From Chitinophaga pinensis (GTDB lineage Bacteria > Bacteroidota > Bacteroidia > Flavobacteriales > Flavobacteriaceae): a DNA stretch of 64,000 nt. Every line of letters starts with the position of its first letter. Position 1 is the first letter of the stretch. The notes beneath the pieces are model-generated. The model searched no databases. It had not been told where the DNA came from and saw nothing but the letters and a program-made list of their open reading frames with translations. The position numbers were made by a program, and so were the translations under genes. The stretch lies in assembly GCA_945873505.1 (NCBI GenBank), contig CAMCDQ010000001.1, positions 79,548 through 143,547 on the forward strand, read 5' to 3'. This document shows, piece after piece, positions 39,174 to 48,139 of this stretch.

Positions 39174-40889
39174 ATGAAAAATTTAAAATTAGTTACTTTT
39201 TTATTATTGCTTAATTTGATGTTTATGCAAACATTGAAAGCAGCTACATACTATGTTAACTCTGTAACTGCTTTACAATCGAAAATAAATTCACTTACAA
39301 CTGTGTCGGGGGATATTATCATTCTTTACAATGGAACCTATCTTAATAGTACGTTAACTATTGGAAAAAGCGGCATAAAAGTAATGTCTGAAACTCCTGG
39401 TGGTGTGTTTTTAAATGGAACTAATGACATTACAATTTCAGGGGACTATGTTACTTTCAGTGGTTTTCAATTTACTTCTGGTGATATAGGGAGTAATTAT
39501 TTACTCAAAGTTTCAGGAAGTTATAATAAAATAACGCAGTTGAATTTTAGTAATTACTATGCGAAAAAATACATCGAGATTCAATCTGGAACGCAATATA
39601 ATGAAATATCCTATTGTAATTTAGAAAAAAAACCTGCGGCAGCAATTGCTGGCTGTACGATACAAATATCAACTTCGCCAACTGTTATAGGATATCATAG
39701 AATAACTTATTGTTCTTTTCAAAATTATTATGGTATTGGTGGAGATAACGGTAATGAACCAATTCGAATTGGTCTAAGTACGGAATACCTCAATAAATCA
39801 CGAACAATTGTCGAGTACTGTTATTTTAATAATACTGGACTTGGCGACAGCGAAAGTGTGTCTGTGAAATGCCAAGAAAATGTAATTCGTTATTGTACTT
39901 TTACGAACCAACAAAACGCAATGTTAGTTTTCAGAAATGGTGATAATAATGTGGCTTATAGTAATTTTTTTATTAATGCAGGTGGAATTCGAGTTAAGGA
40001 GGCCAATAATATTTATTGCTATAATAATTATTTTGAGAATTCGGGAGTTGGCAGTTCGGCTGAAGCAGTAACTTATATTTATGTTGCGCCTTTGAATCCT
40101 CCAACAACTGCTTCTCCTCGGACATTAAATCTTTATAATATTAATTTTATTCACAACACATTTTATAATTGTGGCAATATAGACTTAGGTGGAACTGGCG
40201 CTACAAGCAATACTTGGGCAAATAATATTTTCAAAAAAAGTTCAGGCGATATTTTTAATAATGCAAATTTAGGAACATCATGGGCAGGAAACATTTATCA
40301 AGGAACTTTAGGGATTTCTATTCCTTCTGGAATGGCCAATATAAATCCAAATTTAGCTTTAAATTCGGATGGATATTATGGATTGTCATCAACTAGTCCA
40401 ATTAATAACTCAATTGCCGGTTATCCAACTATTTTGAATATTACTAATATTGATGATGACTTTAATTTATCAAATGATATTAGTGGACAAATACGTCCTT
40501 CAACCGTTACTTTGAAAGATGTGGGTTGCGATGAATATACAACTGGACCAACGACTAACCATCCGTTGACTTTATCGGAAGTTGGCCCTTCTTATTTAAT
40601 GGTGCTTTCAACAAATGCTTTTGATTTGTCAGATAAAAAAACGAGTATTTTTCCAAATCCAACAAAAAATAATTTAACTATTCAATTTCCAAATACGATT
40701 GATTCGGATACAGAAGTAACAATTATTACTATAAATGGACAAGTGATTAAAAAACAAATTATTACTCAAAATGAGCTTGTTGATTATCAAAAACTAATTG
40801 ACGTAACCGATTTGAAAAACGGAATTTATTTACTACAATTGCATTCAAATAATTATTCGAAAGTATTAAAAATTGTCGTTCAAAAATAA
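39174..40889 (+). CDS. PL6-like (chondroitinase B/alginate lyase family) beta-helix protein with T9SS sorting domain
   Basis: ATYYVNSVTALQSKINSLTTVSGDIIILYNGTYLNSTLTI, GNEPIRIGLSTEYLNKSRTIVEYCYFNNTGLGDSESVSVKCQENVIRYCTF; C-terminal IFPNPTKNNLTIQFP...KNGIYLLQL. Confidence 0.8.
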   Translation: MKNLKLVTFLLLLNLMFMQTLKAATYYVNSVTALQSKINSLTTVSGDIIILYNGTYLNSTLTIGKSGIKVMSETPGGVFLNGTNDITISGDYVTFSGFQFTSGDIGSNYLLKVSGSYNKITQLNFSNYYAKKYIEIQSGTQYNEISYCNLEKKPAAAIAGCTIQISTSPTVIGYHRITYCSFQNYYGIGGDNGNEPIRIGLSTEYLNKSRTIVEYCYFNNTGLGDSESVSVKCQENVIRYCTFTNQQNAMLVFRNGDNNVAYSNFFINAGGIRVKEANNIYCYNNYFENSGVGSSAEAVTYIYVAPLNPPTTASPRTLNLYNINFIHNTFYNCGNIDLGGTGATSNTWANNIFKKSSGDIFNNANLGTSWAGNIYQGTLGISIPSGMANINPNLALNSDGYYGLSSTSPINNSIAGYPTILNITNIDDDFNLSNDISGQIRPSTVTLKDVGCDEYTTGPTTNHPLTLSEVGPSYLMVLSTNAFDLSDKKTSIFPNPTKNNLTIQFPNTIDSDTEVTIITINGQVIKKQIITQNELVDYQKLIDVTDLKNGIYLLQLHSNNYSKVLKIVVQK

Positions 40890-40944
40890 CAAATCGCATT
40901 AAACCTTTTTCAAATAATAGCATCTTACATACAAACAAATCAAA

Positions 40945-42573
40945 ATGAAAAACTACCCGAATTTCCTTAAAGTAATAACAATCGTTTTTACATTTCTATT
41001 TCTTTTACCAGTTTCGGCACAAGAAAAAACAAAACCCAATATTCTATTTATAGCTATTGACGATTTAAAACCTATTTTAGGATGTTATGGCAATACGTTA
41101 ATTAAAACTCCAAACATGGATCGATTGGCAAAAATGGGAACTGTTTTTATGAGCAATTACTGCCAACAAGCAGTTTGCGGTCCAACAAGAGCCAGTATAA
41201 TGACAGGAAAACGTCCCGATTATACTCAAGTTTGGGATTTAAAAACCAAAATGCGTGACATCAATCCGGATATTTTGAGTTTGCCCCAACATTTAATTAC
41301 ACAAGGATATTCTACTCAAGGAATTGGAAAAATTTATGACGGACGATGTGTCGATAAAAAAATGGATGCGCCTTCCTGGAGCGTTCCGTTTTATAATTAT
41401 TTCAAAACCGAAGAACGCTATTATGCTAAAGAAACGGGGATACCTGTTTTAGGTGCCTATCAATTGCCAGCAACCAAAGAATTGGCGTTGAAATATACTA
41501 AAGAAGGTCAAGACAAAGGTTTAGCCGATAAAGAATTGGACGATTATGTTTCAAAATTGGTAAAACCATCTGTAGAATGTGCCGATGTTCCTGATAATGC
41601 TTATAATGATGGAGCAAATGCTACTCGTGCTTTAGAAATTTTGGAAAAACTAAAATCAGATACAAAACCTTTCTTTTTTGCTGTTGGATTTTCAAAACCT
41701 CATTTGCCTTTTGTTTCACCAAAAAAATATTGGGATTTATACAAAAGAGAAGACATGCCATTAGCTGTTTTTCAAGAGAAATCAAAAAATAGTGTTGATG
41801 TTGCTTTTCACAATTCAGGTGAAATGAGAGGGTATTCGGATATTCCACCTTTAGTTTCTTTTACCGATCAAAAGGATTTTGGTTTGACTTTACCAATCGA
41901 CAAACAACAAGAATTAATTCACGGGTATTACGCTGCAATTTCTTACACCGATGCTCAAGTAGGCAAATTATTAGATAAATTAGATGCTTTAGGGTTGACT
42001 AAAAACACTATAATTATACTTTGGGGCGATCACGGATGGCATTTAGGCGATCATAATATTTGGTGTAAACACACTAATTTTGAACAAGCAACTCGAACAC
42101 CAATGATCATTTCTGCTCCAGGAATTGCGCCTTCAATTACGAATGCTTCAACAGAATTTGTTGATATTTTTCCAACATTATGTGATTTAGCTGGTGTGAA
42201 AATACCTGAAGTTTTAGACGGAAAAAGCCTAAAGCCAATAATGAACAAATCGTCAAAATCAGTTAAAGAGTATTCTATTAGTCAATATCCACGTAGCGGA
42301 ACCAAGAGCGAAACCGAACGTCAAGGTTATGCCTCTTCCAAAGTGATGGGCTATTCTTTGAGGGATAAAAGATACAGATATACGATTTGGATGACCAATG
42401 ATTTTAGAAGTACCCAATCTTTCAATGCCGATTTGATTATAGGAACCGAATTGTATGATTACGATAAAGATCCAAACGAAACCATAAATGTGGTGGATGA
42501 AAAAGAGTATAAATCGGTTGCAAAAGATTTAAAAAGTAAAATGATTGCTTTTTTAGCAACTCAAGTAAAATAG
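40945..42573 (+). CDS. S1-family sulfatase (iduronate-2-sulfatase-like), paralog 3
   Basis: AIDDLKPILGCYGNTLIKTPNMDRLA; VCGPTRASIMTGKRP; WGDHGWHLGDHNIWCKHTNFE. Confidence 0.92.
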   Translation: MKNYPNFLKVITIVFTFLFLLPVSAQEKTKPNILFIAIDDLKPILGCYGNTLIKTPNMDRLAKMGTVFMSNYCQQAVCGPTRASIMTGKRPDYTQVWDLKTKMRDINPDILSLPQHLITQGYSTQGIGKIYDGRCVDKKMDAPSWSVPFYNYFKTEERYYAKETGIPVLGAYQLPATKELALKYTKEGQDKGLADKELDDYVSKLVKPSVECADVPDNAYNDGANATRALEILEKLKSDTKPFFFAVGFSKPHLPFVSPKKYWDLYKREDMPLAVFQEKSKNSVDVAFHNSGEMRGYSDIPPLVSFTDQKDFGLTLPIDKQQELIHGYYAAISYTDAQVGKLLDKLDALGLTKNTIIILWGDHGWHLGDHNIWCKHTNFEQATRTPMIISAPGIAPSITNASTEFVDIFPTLCDLAGVKIPEVLDGKSLKPIMNKSSKSVKEYSISQYPRSGTKSETERQGYASSKVMGYSLRDKRYRYTIWMTNDFRSTQSFNADLIIGTELYDYDKDPNETINVVDEKEYKSVAKDLKSKMIAFLATQVK

Positions 42574-42641
42574 CTATTTAAGTGAAAGTATCTAAATTAT
42601 TATTAATTTAGTGTCGCAATAAAACGATTTAATATCATAGA

Positions 42642-43796
42642 ATGAAAAACAATATTTCGGTCATTTTTTTAATGCTTAGTTTATTTATAACTGCTCCTTT
42701 TAAAATAGTTGCTCAACAAACAACTATTAAAAAAGAGAAAACTGTAAAAAAGACGAAGAACACAAAATCATGTTGTACCACGACTATTCCAAATCGGTTT
42801 GGTGTGAAAACAAAATCTAATTTCACAGAAGGAAAATCGGTTACAAATTCCAATATAAAAAACCCAGAAGGAATGGTTTGGATTCCAGGCGGAACATTTA
42901 GTATGGGTGGTGATAATGATCAAGCGCGCCAAGATGAATTTCCAAAACATGAAGTGAAATTGAATGGTTTTTTCATGGATGTTACGGAAGTTACAAATGC
43001 TCAATTTGCAAAATTTGTTGCTGCAACAGGATATGTCACTACAGCCGAAAAAGATATTAATTGGGAAGATTTAAAAAAACAATTGCCATCGGATACTCCA
43101 AAACCAGAACCTGAAACTTTGAAAGCTGCCTCTTTGGTATTTGTGCCAACGGAAGGCGAAGTAAGTTTGCAAGATTACAGTCAGTGGTGGAGCTGGTCAC
43201 ACGGTGCCAATTGGAATCATCCACAAGGAAAAGACAGTAATATTGTTGGAAAAGATAATTTACCAGTGGTTCATATCAGTTGGGATGATGCTAATGCGTA
43301 TTGCAAATGGTCAGGAAAACGATTGCCAACAGAAGCGGAATGGGAATATGCTTCTAGAGGTGGGTTAGTAAAAAATGTATATACTTGGGGCAACGAAAGA
43401 GTAGATGAAGGAAAAATACTTTGCAATTCATTTCAAGGAAATTTCCCATATAATAATCAAGGTACCGATGGTTTTATGGGGTCTGCTCCAGTAAAATCAT
43501 TTGCAGCAAATGATTATGGATTGTATGATATGGGAGGAAATGTTTGGGAATGGTGTGCTGATAAATACAATAACTTGTATTATGATTCCTTCAAAAAAAT
43601 CAAGGTTGCCATTAACCCTAAAGGGCCATTAAAAAGCTTTGATCCTGATGAGCCTTTAGTTGAAAAAAGAGTGATGCGTGGCGGTTCATTTTTATGTAAT
43701 GAATCCTATTGCAGCGGCTATCGTGTTTCGGCAAGAATGAAAAGTTCGGCTGATTCTTCAATGGAACATTTAGGATTTAGATGTGTTTCTAATTAA
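42642..43796 (+). CDS. Secreted SUMF1-type formylglycine-generating enzyme-like protein (catalytic cysteines present)
   Basis: Signal peptide; EGMVWIPGGTFSMGGDN, RLPTEAEWEYASRGG, DMGGNVWEWC, VMRGGSFLCNESYCSGYRVSARMKSSADSSMEHLGFRCVSN. Confidence 0.88.
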   Translation: MKNNISVIFLMLSLFITAPFKIVAQQTTIKKEKTVKKTKNTKSCCTTTIPNRFGVKTKSNFTEGKSVTNSNIKNPEGMVWIPGGTFSMGGDNDQARQDEFPKHEVKLNGFFMDVTEVTNAQFAKFVAATGYVTTAEKDINWEDLKKQLPSDTPKPEPETLKAASLVFVPTEGEVSLQDYSQWWSWSHGANWNHPQGKDSNIVGKDNLPVVHISWDDANAYCKWSGKRLPTEAEWEYASRGGLVKNVYTWGNERVDEGKILCNSFQGNFPYNNQGTDGFMGSAPVKSFAANDYGLYDMGGNVWEWCADKYNNLYYDSFKKIKVAINPKGPLKSFDPDEPLVEKRVMRGGSFLCNESYCSGYRVSARMKSSADSSMEHLGFRCVSN

Positions 43797-43811
43797 TTAA
43801 TTAAGATTAAT

Positions 43812-44474
43812 ATGAAGTTATTTTGTATTTTTTTGTTTGCGTTAACGGCTCCAATATCGGTTGCAAATAGTAATTCGATTTCAACTACATATTTGAAAAA
43901 TTTCGCTATTGCAAATAAAGATTCTGTTGCAATAGATAATGCTTATATGAAAGTGCTTCGAGATGGAGCGGCTTGTACTTTAGCAAATACAACAAATTTT
44001 GGAACACGGATTATTGTTGCTTTAGATAAAATCAAATTTAAAAGTAATCGTGGTACAATAAAGATTAAAAGGGGTGAAATTGCTGTTTTTCTTGAAAATG
44101 AATCTTATGATTTGCCGAAAGGTTCTTATTTTGAAATCGCTTTAAAAAAGAACCATCCGCCTTTGACAAAACCAAGTGAATGGGTTGAACCAACAAAAAA
44201 CGTAGTAATTTATGAAGACGCTGAATTCCGAGTTTTTGAAGAAAGACTAAATCCAGGAGATACACGAGATTTGCACAGTCATGCACAAAGAGTGGTGGTT
44301 CGGTTGAATCAAGTACAATTGACAGATCCTCGAAACGCTCCAAATGGAAAACCCGGAACCGGAATTCAAGTTGCCAATACAGTTAAATTTGCTGAACCTA
44401 TGGTTCATGTAACCAAAAATCTCAGTAAAATTCCATTGTTTAATATTGTCATTGAATATAAAATTGAGCATTAA
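43812..44474 (+). CDS. Secreted cupin-like protein of unknown function
   Basis: Signal peptide; two similar beta-rich halves, second containing FRVFEERLNPGDTRDLHSHAQRVVVRL. Confidence 0.55.
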   Translation: MKLFCIFLFALTAPISVANSNSISTTYLKNFAIANKDSVAIDNAYMKVLRDGAACTLANTTNFGTRIIVALDKIKFKSNRGTIKIKRGEIAVFLENESYDLPKGSYFEIALKKNHPPLTKPSEWVEPTKNVVIYEDAEFRVFEERLNPGDTRDLHSHAQRVVVRLNQVQLTDPRNAPNGKPGTGIQVANTVKFAEPMVHVTKNLSKIPLFNIVIEYKIEH

Positions 44475-44482
44475 ATTAGATA

Positions 44483-45226
44483 ATGAGAAATCCAGTACAT
44501 AAAGCGTTTTTTGCAATTTTACTTTTGATAACTTTCAAAAGTTTTGCTCAAGAGTTCACCAAAGGCAAATTGCTTTACAGTAATTCTTTGGCGACTTCAG
44601 AAAAGGTAAACGATTGGATTTTAGAAGGTCCAGCAAAAATTGAATTCAAGAATAATTGGATGCATATGTATTCTCCAAATGAAGAAGGACATCACGTTTT
44701 TTGGTGTCCAAAAGATTTCCCTGGGAATTTCATAGCCGAATGGGAAGCGCAAAACCAGGAAATTGACGCAGGTTTATGCATTGTTTTTTTCTGTGCTAAA
44801 GGGTTGAAAGGGGAAAGCATATTTGACTCTTCGATGCCAAAAAGAACAACAGGAATATTTACTGATTATACAAAAGGAGCGATGAACGATTATCATATTT
44901 CCTATTATGCAAATGGTCGGGACAACCCAAATCGGGAAACCGCTAATTTGAGAAAAAACAAGGGTTTCAATTTAGTGCAAACAGGTGAAATAGGTATTCC
45001 TGTTCAATCGACAGCGATTCATAAATTGAAATTAGTCAAAAATGAAAATAAAATTATACTTTATATTGACGAAAGAAAAGTTATTGATTGGACTGACGAT
45101 GGCGTAAAATATGGTAAAATCTTAGAAGAGGGGAAAATTGGATTCCGACAAATGCAATGGACGCATTTTGCCTATAGAAATTTTAAGGTTTGGGAAAATT
45201 CAACGAATAAAGCAACAAATAAATAA
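44483..45226 (+). CDS. DUF1961-like secreted protein (jelly-roll)
   Basis: Signal peptide; NNWMHMYSPNEEGHHVFWCPKDFPGNFIAEWEAQNQEIDAGLCIVFFCAKG...GKIGFRQMQWTHFAYRNFKV. Confidence 0.65.
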   Translation: MRNPVHKAFFAILLLITFKSFAQEFTKGKLLYSNSLATSEKVNDWILEGPAKIEFKNNWMHMYSPNEEGHHVFWCPKDFPGNFIAEWEAQNQEIDAGLCIVFFCAKGLKGESIFDSSMPKRTTGIFTDYTKGAMNDYHISYYANGRDNPNRETANLRKNKGFNLVQTGEIGIPVQSTAIHKLKLVKNENKIILYIDERKVIDWTDDGVKYGKILEEGKIGFRQMQWTHFAYRNFKVWENSTNKATNK

Positions 45227-45246
45227 CAAAGATTAAATAATTCAAC

Positions 45247-46860
45247 ATGAAAAATAAATCGCTATTGCTAATTGGCTTCGCAAGTTTAGTAATAATTACA
45301 GCTTCCTCTTTTCAGCTTTCGAATTCTAATTTCGAAAAAAGTAAGTTAGTAAAAAATTCAAAAACGATAAATACGAATACCTCAAAAACTGATTTAGCAA
45401 CTGCTTTAACTGAAAAATTAGGTGCTAAAAAACCAGTTGTAGCTTCTTTGACAAAACATGGAATTGTATTAAAAAATACTAAGAGTAAAGTAACTGCATC
45501 AAAACCTGATATTTTGTTATTTATTGCCGATGATATGACTTCAATTGATTGTGAACCGTATGGAAATAAAGACGTTTACACTCCCAATTTAGCTAAATTG
45601 GCAAAAGAAGGTTTGACATTTGACAATATGAATAACGCTACTGCGATGTGTGGACCAACGCGTCAGAGTTTATATACAGGTTTGTTTCCAGTAAAAAATG
45701 GAAGTTATCCAAATCATGCGCAGGTATATGACAACATTGTTTCTGTTGTTCAGCATTTCAAAAAAATTGGATATCGTGTGGCTTTGATTGGAAAACAACA
45801 TTATGCACCAATGGCCAATTTCCCTTTTGAATATTTAGGAGGAAGAAATAGCGACAATGGAAAAGGACCAGACGTTGAATTAGCAGATGCTGAAAAATGG
45901 ATAAATAAAGACACTTCAAAACCGTATTTATTGATTGTTGCTTCAAATCAGCCGCATGGTCCTTGGAACAGAGGCGATGTAAAACAATATGATGCAAGCA
46001 AAATTTCAGTTGCTCCTTATATGGTTGACACTCAAGATACCAGAGAGAACTTGGTTAAATACTATGCTGAAATTACTTATATGGATAGCCTTGTGGGAAC
46101 GTGTACTAAAATTGTTGAAAAACAGAAAAACAAAGACAATACCTTGTTTCTTTTTGCAAGCGAACATGGAAGTTCAATGCCTTTTGCAAAATGGACCTGC
46201 TACAATATGGGTTTGAAAGCAGCATTTATAGCGCGTTGGCCGAAAGTCATCAAACCCGACACAAGAACAGATATTTTAGCACAATATATTGATGTTGTTC
46301 CAACACTTTTTGAGTCTGCAGGACGAAATCCAGAAACATTAAGAGGAAATAAAGAAGAAACTATGAAACTGGACGGAAAGAGTTTTTATGCTACTTTGAA
46401 TGGAAAACCAAAAGAAGTTCGTGACTATGTTTATGGCGTTCATACCACAAGAGGTATAAAAAATGGTTCCGATAATTATCCTGTTCGTTCTATTCAAGAT
46501 CATAATTACAAGTTGATTTGGAATTTGCAATTCAACGAACCTTTTTTAAGTTCTGGTTCACAACCAAAAAATAAATTGTACAACAGTTGGTTGAAAGCAA
46601 AAAATACAACTCCAAAACAAGCTGAACATGCCAAACTGTATAGAAACAGACCAGAATATGAATTGTACAATATCAAAAAAGATGTTTATGAATTGGATAA
46701 CTTAGCAGATGACAAAGCACTTGCGTCAGTGAAAATTAAATTGGTTTCTGAATTAAAAAAATGGATGTTGGATCAAGGAGATAAAGGGATTAAAACAGAA
46801 GCCGAAGCATTACGAAGATTAAAAGGAGATACTTTAGATTGGAAAACTTCTGGAGATTAG
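45247..46860 (+). CDS. S1-family sulfatase (N-sulfoglucosamine sulfohydrolase-like)
   Basis: ILLFIADDMTSIDCEPYGNKDVYTPNLAKLA; MCGPTRQSLYTGLFPVKNGSYPNH; ALIGKQHYAP. Confidence 0.88.
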   Translation: MKNKSLLLIGFASLVIITASSFQLSNSNFEKSKLVKNSKTINTNTSKTDLATALTEKLGAKKPVVASLTKHGIVLKNTKSKVTASKPDILLFIADDMTSIDCEPYGNKDVYTPNLAKLAKEGLTFDNMNNATAMCGPTRQSLYTGLFPVKNGSYPNHAQVYDNIVSVVQHFKKIGYRVALIGKQHYAPMANFPFEYLGGRNSDNGKGPDVELADAEKWINKDTSKPYLLIVASNQPHGPWNRGDVKQYDASKISVAPYMVDTQDTRENLVKYYAEITYMDSLVGTCTKIVEKQKNKDNTLFLFASEHGSSMPFAKWTCYNMGLKAAFIARWPKVIKPDTRTDILAQYIDVVPTLFESAGRNPETLRGNKEETMKLDGKSFYATLNGKPKEVRDYVYGVHTTRGIKNGSDNYPVRSIQDHNYKLIWNLQFNEPFLSSGSQPKNKLYNSWLKAKNTTPKQAEHAKLYRNRPEYELYNIKKDVYELDNLADDKALASVKIKLVSELKKWMLDQGDKGIKTEAEALRRLKGDTLDWKTSGD

Positions 46861-46900
46861 TAACTTACAATTAATTACATTTAACACTTATAATTTCAAA

Positions 46901-48124
46901 ATGATTAAACCAATAAAATACCTATCGTTACTTTTTGTACTTTCAATTATAAATTGTGTTTCGGCACAAATTAAAACAGAAGTAGCAAGTAGTTTTCCAA
47001 AGACACTCGCTATCGATGGAAAAGACTTGCAAAAAAATTACGATTTAATTGTTGCCAATGACGCTGATAAAGTTAGAGCGCTACAATCACTTTTGAAAAA
47101 AGCAGATAAAATTCTCGAAGAAGCAAATGTATATTCAGTAATGGATAAAAAGCAAATGCCTCCGAGTGGTGACAAACACGATTATATGAGTACAGGACCT
47201 TATTGGTGGCCAGATCCAACGAAACCAGACGGATTGCCGTATATCAAAAAAGACGGACTTCGTAATCCAACATATTACGACATTTCCGATTCTCAAGAAT
47301 TAGATAAAGTTGAAGATGCCTCATTAACATTAGCTTTAGCGTACTATTTTTCACATGAAAATAAATACGCAAATTTTGCATCGAAATTAATTAAAACTTG
47401 GTTTTTGGATGAGAAAACACGTCAAAATCCAAATCTAAATTTTGGACAAGGAATTCCTGGAATAAATACAGGTCGTGGCACAGGAATTATTGAAACACGC
47501 GATGCATATCGTGTTATTGACGCAGCTGTTTTAATTCAAGAAACGCCAGATTGGACTAAAGTAGAACATGAAGCTTTAAAAAAATGGTTTTCAGATTATT
47601 TAACCTGGATGTTGGAAAGCCCAATAGGGAAAGACGAAGCAGATTCGAACAACAATCATGGTACTTTTTATAGCGAACAAATTATCGCCTTTTCACTTTT
47701 TTCTGAACGACCAGAAATTGCATTAAATGAAATTGAAATCTTCAAAAACAGAATGGAAAGCCAAATGAAATCGGATGGAACTCAACCATTCGAATTGGCT
47801 CGAACTAAATCTTGGAGTTATGTAAATATGAATTTATTCGGTTATTTTTTAATTGCAAAATTAGCTGAAAATACTAATATCCAACTTTGGAACCATCAAA
47901 TTAGCGAAGGTAAAAACATGAGAAATGCGTTGGATTGGATTATTCCTTATTTGAAAAATGAAAAACAATGGGAATATGAGCAAATCCAAAAAATTAGTTA
48001 TGGAGAAACTATTAAAATATTGAAATTTGCTGCCAAAAAATATTCAAATCCTGAATATGAAGCATTGGCAAAAAAAACAGACCTAAAAACCTACCAATCG
48101 GATAGTATTGAATTAACCTATTAA
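46901..48124 (+). CDS. Alginate_lyase superfamily (PF05426-type) protein, putative polysaccharide lyase, second copy
   Basis: GPYWWPDPTKPDGLPYIKKDGLRNP, RGTGIIETRDAYRVIDA, DSNNNHGTFYSEQ. Confidence 0.78.
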   Translation: MIKPIKYLSLLFVLSIINCVSAQIKTEVASSFPKTLAIDGKDLQKNYDLIVANDADKVRALQSLLKKADKILEEANVYSVMDKKQMPPSGDKHDYMSTGPYWWPDPTKPDGLPYIKKDGLRNPTYYDISDSQELDKVEDASLTLALAYYFSHENKYANFASKLIKTWFLDEKTRQNPNLNFGQGIPGINTGRGTGIIETRDAYRVIDAAVLIQETPDWTKVEHEALKKWFSDYLTWMLESPIGKDEADSNNNHGTFYSEQIIAFSLFSERPEIALNEIEIFKNRMESQMKSDGTQPFELARTKSWSYVNMNLFGYFLIAKLAENTNIQLWNHQISEGKNMRNALDWIIPYLKNEKQWEYEQIQKISYGETIKILKFAAKKYSNPEYEALAKKTDLKTYQSDSIELTY

Positions 48125-48139
48125 TATAAAATTAGAATC

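Noticed and set aside
34079-48124. Firm assignment of the PUL to dermatan or heparan sulfate based on IDS-like and SGSH-like sulfatases plus a PL6/chondroitinase-B-like protein
   Set aside because: S1 sulfatase and PL6 family membership does not fix substrate. No hexosaminidase, PL8, PL12 or PL21-like enzyme was seen in the window.
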